Source: Pseudomonadota bacterium (GTDB lineage: Bacteria > Pseudomonadota > Alphaproteobacteria > Rhodospirillales > 2-02-FULL-58-16). From it: 6,886 nt of DNA. The notes below the pieces were generated by a model, which saw nothing but the letters and a program-made list of their open reading frames with translations, ran no database searches and was not told the DNA's origin. Positions 1-5,975 of the stretch are shown here, piece after piece (the first letter of the stretch is position 1; each line of letters starts with the position of its first letter). Both the position numbers and the translations under genes were made by a program. Where the stretch lies: assembly GCA_022567015.1 (NCBI GenBank), contig JADFHR010000174.1:1-6886 (forward strand). Reading direction: 5' to 3'.

Positions 1-21
1 AAGGGAATAGGGACGTGCCAT
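1..21 (-). CDS. IS630-family transposase, N-terminal 7 codons only (partial)
   Basis: An ATG at 21-19 opens a frame reading M-A-R-P-Y-S-L before the window ends. IS630-family transposases commonly begin with MARPYSLDLRERV or a close variant, followed by a helix-turn-helix DNA-binding domain and a DDE catalytic domain, neither of which is visible here. A strong SD sequence, AAAGGAGG at 38-31, lies 9 nt upstream of the ATG, which supports this as a true start. The family call rests on seven residues plus the SD and the compositional contrast, so it is suggestive only. A REP-associated (Y1) transposase beginning MARPLR is the main alternative, but the PYSL continuation fits IS630 better. Confidence 0.5.
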
Positions 22-50
22 TGACGCTGGCCTCCTTTCCAGCATCAATG
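19..50 (-). promoter_or_regulatory. RNA hairpin holding the transposase SD and start codon
   Basis: On the minus-strand transcript, bases 50-39 (CAUUGAUGCUGG) pair with 30-19 (CCAGCGUCAAUG) to form 12 continuous pairs, 11 Watson-Crick and one U-G wobble at 44/25. The 8-nt loop at 38-31 is exactly AAAGGAGG, the SD. The AUG at 21-19 is the base of the stem, paired to CAU at 50-48. On the plus strand the 44/25 position would be an A-C mismatch, so the perfect stem exists only on the transposase mRNA. The likely effect is reduced initiation at the transposase start when both arms are transcribed. The structure is seen directly; the regulatory role is inferred. Confidence 0.6.
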
Positions 51-70
51 TTGAATCACATCTATGCCAA
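41..70 (-). promoter_or_regulatory. Weak candidate transposase promoter
   Basis: Read on the minus strand, TTGGCA at 70-65 matches the -35 consensus at five of six positions. GATGCT at 46-41 is a poor -10 (three of six) at 18-nt spacing. If used, transcription would begin near 34, inside the loop of the 19-50 hairpin, and the native transcript would lack the 5' arm of that hairpin. The weak -10 makes this tentative. Confidence 0.2.
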
Positions 71-180
71 AAAGGGAATCCCCTACCGATTCATTCTCGG
101 ACAGAAAGACTCTAGCCGACCTCGGCGCGGCGATCCTGAAATCCCTTTATGAGCAGAGGCTTTTGCGGCCCGATTCCCCC

Positions 181-1371
181 CTACCCCCGCTCCGCCCAAT
201 CCGCCACCTTGCCCAGCAATTCGGCGCATTCGTCGAGCTGGGCGACGCTCACGAACTCGTTCGGCTGGTGGGCCTGGGCGACGCTGCCGGGGCCGCAGAT
301 GACGGCGGGGATGCCCGATTGCTGGAACAGGCCGGCCTCGGAGCCGAACGGCGTCGTCGTGCACGCGTTCTGCCCCGTCAGCGCCAGCAGAAGGGCCTCC
401 GCCGGGGAGCCGGGCTCGGGCACGAGCGGCGGCACCGAGCCCGTCGCCTCGGTGACGATGCCCACGTCGGCGCCCACGTCCGCGCCGGCGCCGGCGGCGC
501 GCATCCGGGGCAGCAGCTCATCGGCCGCATAGGCGTCGAGCCGCCGCTTCGCCTCTGTGCCGTCGGTGCCGGGCATGACCCGGCAGTCCCAGGTGAACCG
601 GCAGGCGCCGGCGATGATGTTGACCGCCTGGCCGCCGTCGATGGTTCCGACGTTGATCGTCGAATAGGCCGGGTCGAAGTCTTCGGTTCCTTCCGGGGCG
701 GCGCAGGCGCGCATGTCGGCGGCCAGGCGGCCGAGGAAGGCGATGCATAGCGCCGCGTACTCGATGGCGTTGACACCCTTCGCCGGGTCCGAGGAATGGC
801 CCGGCCGGCCGGTCACCGTGGTGGCGAACTTGGTCACGCCGCGGTGCGCGTTGGCCACCTTCATCCCGGATGGCTCGCCGACGATGGCGAGCAGCGGCGG
901 CGGCTTCTCGGCGACCAGGCGCTCGAGCAGGGGCCGGGCGCCCAGGCAGCCCACCTCTTCGTCATAGGAAAAGGCCAGGTGGATGGGCACCGTCAATGGG
1001 CGGGCCAGGAAGCCGGGCACGGCGGCGAGCGCGCAGGCGATGAAGCCCTTCATGTCGGCCGTGCCGCGGCCGTACAGGCGTGCGTCCCGCCGGACCACGG
1101 TGAACGGGTCTGAGTCCCAGGCCTGGCCCGTGACCGGCACCACGTCGGTGTGCCCCGACAGCACCACGCCGCCGGGCTTCGCCGGCCCGACGGTGGCGAT
1201 CAGGTTGGCCTTGGTGCGGTCGTCGCTGTGGACCAGGGTGGACTCAACCCCGTGTCCGGCCAGGTACCCGGCGACGAAGTCGATGAGCTCCAGGTTGGAC
1301 AGATGGGACGTGGTGTCGAAGGCGACGAGGCGCGCCAGCATCTCTTCTGGGGTGTAGGTCTCGCCGGCCAT
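181..1371 (-). CDS. argE: Acetylornithine deacetylase, M20 metallopeptidase family
   Basis: Predicted cytoplasmic enzyme of 396 aa that hydrolyses N2-acetylornithine to ornithine and acetate in arginine biosynthesis. Co-catalytic metal-site residues of the M20 family are all present: H74 and D76 in SGHTDVVPV, bridging D106 in GRGTADMKGF, catalytic E138 and metal ligand E139 in SYDEEVGC, E166 in VGEPSG, and H368 in AHQPNEF near the C-terminus. The lid/dimerisation domain spans about 176-290, including GHSSDP and the N-I-I-x-G segment. Length fits the family (about 380-400). The ATG lies 4 nt after the trkH stop with only a weak SD, so it is probably translated from the trkH mRNA. M20 relatives such as DapE or other N-acyl amino acid deacylases are alternatives by fold, but the ArgE-like motifs and the argD and argF neighbours favour ArgE. 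A short in-frame repeat, GADVGADVG (296-304), is an oddity in the C-terminal part. Confidence 0.9.
   Translation of the reverse strand: MAGETYTPEEMLARLVAFDTTSHLSNLELIDFVAGYLAGHGVESTLVHSDDRTKANLIATVGPAKPGGVVLSGHTDVVPVTGQAWDSDPFTVVRRDARLYGRGTADMKGFIACALAAVPGFLARPLTVPIHLAFSYDEEVGCLGARPLLERLVAEKPPPLLAIVGEPSGMKVANAHRGVTKFATTVTGRPGHSSDPAKGVNAIEYAALCIAFLGRLAADMRACAAPEGTEDFDPAYSTINVGTIDGGQAVNIIAGACRFTWDCRVMPGTDGTEAKRRLDAYAADELLPRMRAAGAGADVGADVGIVTEATGSVPPLVPEPGSPAEALLLALTGQNACTTTPFGSEAGLFQQSGIPAVICGPGSVAQAHQPNEFVSVAQLDECAELLGKVADWAERG
460..483. repeat. 12-bp tandem duplication inside argE
   Basis: GCCCACGTCGGC (460-471) is followed directly by GCCCACGTCCGC (472-483), differing at one base. It encodes the repeated G-A-D-V motif near residues 296-303 of ArgE. 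Twelve bases keep the frame, so this looks like a small slippage duplication in a surface-exposed part of the protein. Confidence 0.6.
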
Positions 1372-1375
1372 GGTA

Positions 1376-2824
1376 TCAGCCGCGCCAGAACGAACGGGTG
1401 AACAGCACGATCACCGTGAACAGCTCGAGCCTACCCAGCAGCATGCCCGCCGACAGCAGCCACTTGGCGGCGTCGGGCAGGCTCTGGAACGTGCCCCCCG
1501 GGCCGACGACCGGACCCAGGCCGGGGCCGACGTTGGAGATCGCCGTCGCCGCGCTGGAAACGGCGGTCAGGAAATCCAGCCCCAAGATGCCCAGCCCCAT
1601 GGCGAGAACGGCGAAGCTGAGGCCGAAGACGAAGAAGAAGCTGAGCACCGAGATGATGACGTCGTCGGGGATGGGGCGGCGGTTGTAGTACGGAATGAAC
1701 ACCCCGTGGGGCTGCAAAAGGTGGTGGATCTGGGTGTGCGCGGCGGCGTACAGCACCTGGAAGCGGAAGACCTTGATGCCGCACGTGGTCGAGCCGGCGC
1801 AGCCGCCGATGAACATGAGGAAAAAGAAGATGGGAACCGCGAAACTGCCCCACAGGCCATAGTTCGCGGTGGAATACCCGGTGCCGGTGATCACCGAGGC
1901 GACGTTGAACGCGGCGTAGCGCAGCGCCTGAAGCGGATCGAACCCGTTGTCCAGCCACAGCCAGGCGGCGGAAAAGACGACGACAACGGCGACGATGGTG
2001 ATGAACGAGCGCACCTGGGTGTCGCGGAAAAGGACCCGGAAATCGCCCTGCGCCGTCCTCAGGTACAACAGGAACGGCAGGCCGCCGACCAGCATGCCGA
2101 CGGTGGCGATGGCGTCGATGGAAACGCTGGCGAAATGGCCGAGGGAGGCGTCGGACGTGGAGAAACCGCCGGTGGCGATGGTGGTCATGGAATGGACGAT
2201 GGCCTCGAAGCCGTCCATGCCGGCCCACCAGTAGGCGCCGGCCCACAGCACCGTCAGCCCCAGATAGATGGCCCCGATGGCGGTGGCGATCTGGGCCGCC
2301 CTGGGCATCACCTTCTCGGACTGTTCCGAGGCCTCGACGCGGAACAGCTGCATGCCGCCGACGCGCAGCATGGGCATGACCGCGATGGCCATGACGATGA
2401 TGCCGATGCCGCCCAGCCACTGCAGCAGCGCCCGCCACAGAAGGATGCCCGGCGGCGCCGAATCGAGCCCGGTGATCACCGTCGATCCCGTCGTCGTGAT
2501 CCCCGACATGGCCTCGAAGAAGGCGTCGGTGAAGCTCATGTCGAGCTCGGAAAAGGCGAACGGAAGGGCGGCGAAGACGGTGATGGAGACCCAGCTCAGG
2601 GTCGTCATGACGAAGGCCTGGCGCACCGTGAACGAGGTGCCGCCGGCGCGGCTGGTCAGGGCCATGGCGACGCCGACGAACATGGTCACGCCGGCCGACA
2701 TGGCGAACACCTGCCACTCCGGATGGCCGGCCACGGCATCGACGACGGCCGGGATGATCATGCCCACGGCGAGGGTCGTCAGCAGGATGCCGACGACCAG
2801 GAAAACCGGTCGGAAATCCAACAT
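1376..2824 (-). CDS. trkH: Potassium uptake protein TrkH, membrane subunit
   Basis: Integral inner-membrane K+ transporter subunit of 482 aa, the usual TrkH length (about 480). The protein has the four pseudo-repeated membrane-pore-membrane units of the SKT family. Their selectivity-filter segments are visible as TTTGS (110-114), TIATGGF (215-221), VITGTGY (311-317) and SNVGPG (430-435), each with the filter glycine. The conserved intramembrane gate segment GGCAGSTTCGIKVFR is at 340-354, and the C-terminus ends LFTRSFWRG as in relatives. TrkH normally works with a cytosolic nucleotide-binding RCK protein (TrkA), which is not in this window. The ATG at 2824 has a purine-rich GGGAG only 3 nt upstream, with GGGCGG further up. 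It lies between argF (98-nt gap) and argE (4-nt gap) on the same strand, so it is probably co-transcribed with arginine genes, an unusual placement. TrkG is the closest alternative name. Confidence 0.93.
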   Translation of the reverse strand: MLDFRPVFLVVGILLTTLAVGMIIPAVVDAVAGHPEWQVFAMSAGVTMFVGVAMALTSRAGGTSFTVRQAFVMTTLSWVSITVFAALPFAFSELDMSFTDAFFEAMSGITTTGSTVITGLDSAPPGILLWRALLQWLGGIGIIVMAIAVMPMLRVGGMQLFRVEASEQSEKVMPRAAQIATAIGAIYLGLTVLWAGAYWWAGMDGFEAIVHSMTTIATGGFSTSDASLGHFASVSIDAIATVGMLVGGLPFLLYLRTAQGDFRVLFRDTQVRSFITIVAVVVVFSAAWLWLDNGFDPLQALRYAAFNVASVITGTGYSTANYGLWGSFAVPIFFFLMFIGGCAGSTTCGIKVFRFQVLYAAAHTQIHHLLQPHGVFIPYYNRRPIPDDVIISVLSFFFVFGLSFAVLAMGLGILGLDFLTAVSSAATAISNVGPGLGPVVGPGGTFQSLPDAAKWLLSAGMLLGRLELFTVIVLFTRSFWRG

Positions 2825-2843
2825 TTTCTCCCGCCCTTTCCGC

Positions 2844-2858
2844 GGCCCGGGACGGGCC
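2844..2858. other. GC hairpin just upstream of the trkH ribosome-binding site
   Basis: GGCCCG (2844-2849) and CGGGCC (2853-2858) form a perfect 6-bp stem with a 3-nt loop, 20 nt before the trkH ATG. A second perfect repeat, GGGCGG (2897-2902) with CCGCCC (2905-2910), follows the argF stop but leaves only a 2-nt loop, or 4 nt with a 5-bp stem. Neither is followed by a T-run on the minus strand, so neither looks like a classic intrinsic terminator. They may slow or partly uncouple expression between argF and trkH. Confidence 0.3.
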
Positions 2859-2859
2859 C

Positions 2860-2888
2860 ACTCAAACCCACGCGCGGGATGCGGTCAA
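2860..2888 (-). promoter_or_regulatory. Weak candidate internal promoter for trkH-argE
   Basis: In the 98-nt argF/trkH gap, read on the minus strand, TTGACC (2888-2883) matches the -35 consensus at five of six positions. After 17 nt, TTGAGT (2865-2860) matches the -10 at three of six. Spacing is ideal but the -10 is poor. If active it would give trkH and argE expression independent of the argD promoter. Confidence 0.22.
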
Positions 2889-2923
2889 GGGCGGAAGGGC
2901 GGTCCCGCCCGCGGCCGCGAAAT

Positions 2924-3835
2924 TCACCCCAGGCACCAGGCGAGGATGCCTTTCTGCGCGTGCAGGCGGTTCTCCGCCTCGTCCCAGACCGCCGAGCGCG
3001 GCCCGTCGATGACCGCGCCGGTGACTTCTTCGCCCCGGTGCGCGGGCAGGCAGTGCATGAACACGGCGCCGTCGGCGGCCCGCGCCATCAGGGCCTCGTC
3101 CACCCGATACGGTGCGAGCAGCCGGTGGCGGGTCTCCGCGTCTTCGTTGCCCATGGACACCCAGACGTCGGTGACCACGCAGTCGGCGCCGGCCACCGCC
3201 TCGGCCGCATGGCGCACCAGGGTCACGTCGCCGCCCTCGGCCTTCGCCCAGTCGAGCAGCGCCGGCGGCGGGCCGAAGGGCTCCGGGCAGGCGAGCCTGA
3301 GGGTAAAGCGAAAGCGCACGGCGGCGTGAATCCACGACGCGGCCACGTTGTTGCCGTCGCCGCTCCACGCCACCACCCGGCCGGCGATGGGGCCCCGGTG
3401 CTCCTCGAACGTCATCACGTCGGCCATGACCTGGCACGGATGGGACCTGTCGGTGAGCCCGTTGATCACCGGCACCGTGGCGTGGGCGGCGAGCTCGTCC
3501 AGCCGTTCGGGGTCGTCGGTGCGGATCATGATGACGTCCACGTAGCGCGACAGCACGCGGGCCGTGTCGGCGACGGTCTCGCCGCGTCCGAGCTGGGTGT
3601 TGGTCTCGCTCAGCACCACCACGTGGCCGCCGAGCTGCTGCATGCCGACCTCGAAGGAGACCCTGGTGCGGGTCGAGGGCTTCTCGAAGATCATGGCCAG
3701 GGTGCGGCCGGCCAGGGGCCGGGCATCGCCGTCCGGGCTGTCGCCCCGCTTCAGCGCCGCCGCCCAGTCCAGGATGTGGCGCAGCGTCGCTTCGTCGAGA
3801 CGGTCGATGTCGAGGAAATGTCTGGGCGCGTCCAT
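2924..3835 (-). CDS. argF: Ornithine carbamoyltransferase, anabolic
   Basis: Predicted cytoplasmic enzyme of 303 aa that condenses ornithine with carbamoyl phosphate to give citrulline. Signature motifs in order are STRTR (54-58) in FEKPSTRTRVSFE for carbamoyl-phosphate binding, HPCQ (132-135), the ornithine-binding DVWVSMG (223-229), and HCLPAHRGEEV (261-271) with the catalytic cysteine C262. Length matches the short alphaproteobacterial ArgF proteins (about 300-310). The ATG at 3835 follows the argD TGA (3839-3837) with one intervening base, and no strong SD is visible, so translation is probably coupled to argD. DVWVSMG and HCLP together separate OTCase from aspartate carbamoyltransferase and from N-acetylornithine carbamoyltransferase. 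A catabolic ArcB role is less likely because argD and argE are neighbours. Confidence 0.96.
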   Translation of the reverse strand: MDAPRHFLDIDRLDEATLRHILDWAAALKRGDSPDGDARPLAGRTLAMIFEKPSTRTRVSFEVGMQQLGGHVVVLSETNTQLGRGETVADTARVLSRYVDVIMIRTDDPERLDELAAHATVPVINGLTDRSHPCQVMADVMTFEEHRGPIAGRVVAWSGDGNNVAASWIHAAVRFRFTLRLACPEPFGPPPALLDWAKAEGGDVTLVRHAAEAVAGADCVVTDVWVSMGNEDAETRHRLLAPYRVDEALMARAADGAVFMHCLPAHRGEEVTGAVIDGPRSAVWDEAENRLHAQKGILAWCLG

Positions 3836-3836
3836 G

Positions 3837-5018
3837 TCACGCCGCCCGGTCCGCCAGTTCGGCGCAACTGCGCTCGAGGATGGCCATCGCCTCGTCCACG
3901 TGGCTCTCGGCGATGATCAGGGGCGGCAGCAGCCTGACCACGTTGTCGGCGGCGGGGACCGTGAGCAGGCCGTTGTCCCTGAGGCGCGCCACCAGGGCCC
4001 CGTTGTCGCCGACGCACGCGAGGCCGACCATCAGGCCGGCGCCCCTGAGCCCGCGGAGAACCTTGGGATGGGCCTCGACCAGGGATTCCAGCCGCCCCCA
4101 CAGAAGCCTGGCCACCGCGTCCACCCGGTCCAGGAAGCCGTCCGCCAGCACCACGTCGAGGACCGCGTTGGCCACCGCCATGGCCAGCGGGTTGCCGCCG
4201 AAGGTGGAGCCGTGGCTGCCCGCGCTCAGCGCCGCGGCCGCCTTTTCCGTGGCCAGGCACGCCCCCACCGGAAAGCCGCCGCCCAGGCCCTTGGCCGCGG
4301 CCAGTATGTCCGGCGCCATGCCCGCCCATTCATGGGCGAACAGCTTGCCGGTGCGGCCCATGCCGCACTGGATCTCGTCGAAGAAGAGCAGAAGCCCGTA
4401 TTCGTCGGCGACCCGGCGCAGGCCGCGCAGGTACTCCAGCGCCGCCGGGTGGACGCCGCCTTCGCCCTGCACCGGCTCGACCAGGATGGCGGCGGTCTCG
4501 TCGGTGATGGCGGCGCGCAATTCGTCGACATCGCCGAACGCCACCTGGTCGAAACCGTCGACCACGGGATCGAAGCCCTTCAGGTGCTTCTCCTGGCGGC
4601 CGGCGGCGATGGTGGCCAGGGTGCGGCCGTGGAAGCCGCCGGCGCAGGTGATCACCCGGTAGCGCCCCGGGCTGCCGGTGTCGTCGAAATGCTTGCGGAT
4701 CATCTTCAAGCCGCACTCGATGGCCTCGGCGCCCGAATTGGTGAAGAAGACCGAATCGGCAAAGGTGTTCTCCACCAGGCGCTCGGCCAGGCGCTCCTGG
4801 CCGGGAATCCGGTAGAGGTTCGAACAGTGCCACAGGTCTCCCGCCTGGCGCGCCAGCGCCTCCACCAGGTGCGGGTGGCAATGGCCCAGCGCGACGACCG
4901 CGATGCCCGCCCCGAAGTCCAGGTAGCGCCGCCCGTCGGTGGCGAACAGGTAGACCCCCTCGCCGCGCTCGAAGGCGACGTCGGCGCGCGCATAGGTGGG
5001 CATGAGCGGAGGAATCAC
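3837..5018 (-). CDS. argD: Acetylornithine aminotransferase, PLP-dependent class III
   Basis: Predicted cytoplasmic PLP enzyme of 393 aa that interconverts N-acetylglutamate semialdehyde and N-acetylornithine using glutamate. Seen in the protein: phosphate-binding NSGAEA (94-99), GGFHGRT (127-133), EPVQGEGG (181-188), D214 in FFDEIQCGMGRTG contacting the pyridine nitrogen, Schiff-base lysine K243 in AAAKGLGGGFP, GSTFGGNP (270-277), and R362 in VRLLPPL for the substrate carboxylate. The start chosen is GTG at 5018: it gives the N-terminus MIPPLMPTYARAD expected of alphaproteobacterial ArgD and has AGGAGG 6 nt upstream. An ATG at 5003 would lose five residues and its SD. An ATG at 5093 would start between the promoter elements and add an unrelated Gly/Pro/Arg-rich tail. 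It is first in the run with argF, trkH and argE. Many ArgD enzymes also act as succinyldiaminopimelate aminotransferase in lysine synthesis, which cannot be judged here. Confidence 0.95.
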   Translation of the reverse strand: MIPPLMPTYARADVAFERGEGVYLFATDGRRYLDFGAGIAVVALGHCHPHLVEALARQAGDLWHCSNLYRIPGQERLAERLVENTFADSVFFTNSGAEAIECGLKMIRKHFDDTGSPGRYRVITCAGGFHGRTLATIAAGRQEKHLKGFDPVVDGFDQVAFGDVDELRAAITDETAAILVEPVQGEGGVHPAALEYLRGLRRVADEYGLLLFFDEIQCGMGRTGKLFAHEWAGMAPDILAAAKGLGGGFPVGACLATEKAAAALSAGSHGSTFGGNPLAMAVANAVLDVVLADGFLDRVDAVARLLWGRLESLVEAHPKVLRGLRGAGLMVGLACVGDNGALVARLRDNGLLTVPAADNVVRLLPPLIIAESHVDEAMAILERSCAELADRAA

Positions 5019-5024
5019 GGGCAC

Positions 5025-5030
5025 CCTCCT
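5025..5030 (-). promoter_or_regulatory. SD sequence that sets the argD GTG start
   Basis: AGGAGG on the minus strand (5030-5025) ends 6 nt before GTG at 5018-5016. It is the only strong SD near the beginning of the reading frame and decides in favour of the GTG over the ATG at 5003. Confidence 0.8.
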
Positions 5031-5041
5031 GGAACAGCCGC

Positions 5042-5062
5042 GGCCGGTGCCCGGCACCGGCC
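5042..5062. promoter_or_regulatory. Perfect 9-bp hairpin in the argD leader
   Basis: GGCCGGTGC (5042-5050) and GCACCGGCC (5054-5062) form a fully paired stem with a 3-nt loop. It lies between the predicted transcription start (near 5076) and the argD SD, ending 11 nt before AGGAGG. No T-run follows, so it is not a standard terminator. It could stabilise the message, act as a leader control element, or be a DNA operator. It does not resemble the AT-rich ARG box of enteric ArgR. Confidence 0.5.
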
Positions 5063-5082
5063 CTGTCCCGGGAAAGCGGCCC

Positions 5083-5110
5083 AGTATCTGCATCCCGGCC
5101 CCGATGTCAA
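5083..5110 (-). promoter_or_regulatory. Sigma70-type promoter for the argD-argF-trkH-argE run
   Basis: Read on the minus strand, a perfect -35 TTGACA (5110-5105) is followed after 16 nt by GATACT (5088-5083). GATACT matches the -10 consensus at four of six positions, including the key A2 and T6. Predicted start is near 5076, giving a leader of about 58 nt before the argD GTG. A palindrome, CGGCGCCG (5111-5118), abuts the -35 and could be a binding site. The promoter lies in the 105-nt gap between the ABC permease stop and argD, implying that argD starts its own transcript. Confidence 0.6.
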
Positions 5111-5123
5111 CGGCGCCGGGCGC

Positions 5124-5903
5124 TTACGGCTTCAGCTTGTATCCGCTGGCGAACATCCAGTGACAGAGCGTCCACAGGCCCCCGTTGACGCCCGCCATCA
5201 CCACCACCCCGGCGGCGAGCGAGCCGTCGGCAACCCCGGTGAAGCCGTAGCGGAAGCCGTCGATCATGTAAAAGAACGGATTGAGGTGGGCGAAGACCTG
5301 GAACGCCTCGGGCAGGCGCTGGATGGAGTAAAAGGTGCCCGACAGGAACGACAGCGGCATGACCACGAAATTGGTCACCGCCGCGATGTGGTCGAACCTG
5401 TCCGCCCAGATGCCGCCGATGGTGCCGAGCAGCGACAGCATCAGCGCCGCCGCCACCGCGTGATAGACGATAAAGGCGAAGTGCTGGATGTGCAGCGGCA
5501 CGAACAGGCCCATGGCGGCGCCCACCGCCACGGCGACAAGGACGCCGCGGGTCACCCCGCCGAGGGCGATGGCCAGGGTCAGCTCGTGGGCGGTAAACGG
5601 CGGCATCAGGGTGTCCACGATGTTGCCCTGCACCTTGGCGATGAGGATCGACGACGAGGTGTTGGCGAAGGAGTTCTGGGCGATCGCCATCATGATCAGG
5701 CCGGGGGCCAGGAACTCCAGGAACGGCGTCCCGCCGACGTTTCCCACGGCCGGCCCGATGGCGAGCGCGAAAACGGTGAGGAACAGCAGGGTCGTCACCA
5801 CCGGCGCGATGATGGTCTGGGTATACACTTTAAGGAACCGGCGCACTTCGCGTGCATAAAGCGTCCACAGCCCGATCCACTTGAAGGCGCCGATGTCGGT
5901 CAT
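5124..5903 (-). CDS. ABC-2 type transporter permease
   Basis: Inner-membrane permease of 259 aa, close in length to E. coli YadH (256 aa). About six hydrophobic segments are visible, near residues 30-50, 62-80, 109-133, 143-167, 175-193 and 231-249. The ABC-2 family pattern is seen in APGLIMMAIAQNSFANTS (66-83) followed by a Q-G-N-I-V-D-T-L-M-P-P motif (92-102), and in LSFLSGTFYSIQRLP (184-198) leading into HLNPFFYMIDGFRYG (206-220). These belong to the YadH/NodJ/DrrB-like exporter group, which moves drugs, lipids or polysaccharides. The substrate cannot be inferred here. The partner ATP-binding protein is not in the window: the flanking genes are argD and divergent recX, so it must be encoded elsewhere. 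The ATG at 5903 has GAGAGG 6 nt upstream (5915-5910), which supports the start. No clear terminator separates it from argD. Confidence 0.88.
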   Translation of the reverse strand: MTDIGAFKWIGLWTLYAREVRRFLKVYTQTIIAPVVTTLLFLTVFALAIGPAVGNVGGTPFLEFLAPGLIMMAIAQNSFANTSSSILIAKVQGNIVDTLMPPFTAHELTLAIALGGVTRGVLVAVAVGAAMGLFVPLHIQHFAFIVYHAVAAALMLSLLGTIGGIWADRFDHIAAVTNFVVMPLSFLSGTFYSIQRLPEAFQVFAHLNPFFYMIDGFRYGFTGVADGSLAAGVVVMAGVNGGLWTLCHWMFASGYKLKP

Positions 5904-5935
5904 GGGGGACCTCTCTGCCGATTGCGCGTGGGCGC

Positions 5936-5941
5936 TTTATA
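5936..5941 (-). promoter_or_regulatory. Possible -10 box of the ABC permease promoter
   Basis: TATAAA on the minus strand (5941-5936) matches the -10 consensus at five of six positions and sits in an otherwise GC-rich stretch 33 nt before the permease ATG. No convincing -35 lies 16-18 nt upstream, so the promoter would be weak or activator-dependent, or may use another sigma factor. Confidence 0.3.
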
Positions 5942-5975
5942 TAGGCACGTGCGGGGTGCGCGCCGAAGGAAAATA

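Larger units (their letters stand above)
1..112 (-). mobile_element. Upstream end of an IS630-family insertion sequence (partial)
   Basis: This stretch is clearly richer in A and T than the coding regions to its right and contains the start of an IS630-like transposase reading out of the window on the minus strand. The right boundary is inferred. A TA dinucleotide at 113-114 marks roughly where AT-richer sequence gives way to GC-rich sequence, and IS630/Tc1-type elements insert at TA and duplicate it. Read on the minus strand the proposed end begins GAGTCTTTCTGTCC. The other terminal repeat lies outside the window, so neither the inverted repeat nor the target duplication can be confirmed. 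The element sits just downstream of argE and in the same orientation, so it may have displaced the native end of that gene run. Confidence 0.4.

Noticed and set aside
71..84. GGGGATTCCC followed by TTTTT on the minus strand as an argE terminator
   Set aside because: The stem is only 3 bp around a 4-nt loop, too weak for intrinsic termination despite the T5 run.
115..126. GCCGA-CC-TCGGC palindrome downstream of argE as a terminator
   Set aside because: Stem of 4-5 bp and followed by TAGAGTCTTTCT rather than a T-run; at best very weak.
64..750. Plus-strand frame starting in the AT-richer left flank and running into argE
   Set aside because: Only the first 39 codons are outside argE; the rest is antisense shadow. 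There is no SD before the ATG and no recognisable protein family.
1370..3916. Very long plus-strand open frame (848 codons) antisense to trkH and argF
   Set aside because: The translation is a low-complexity Gly/Asp/His/Arg-rich string with no domain, it has no SD, and it covers well-supported minus-strand genes. High GC codon use keeps such antisense frames open.
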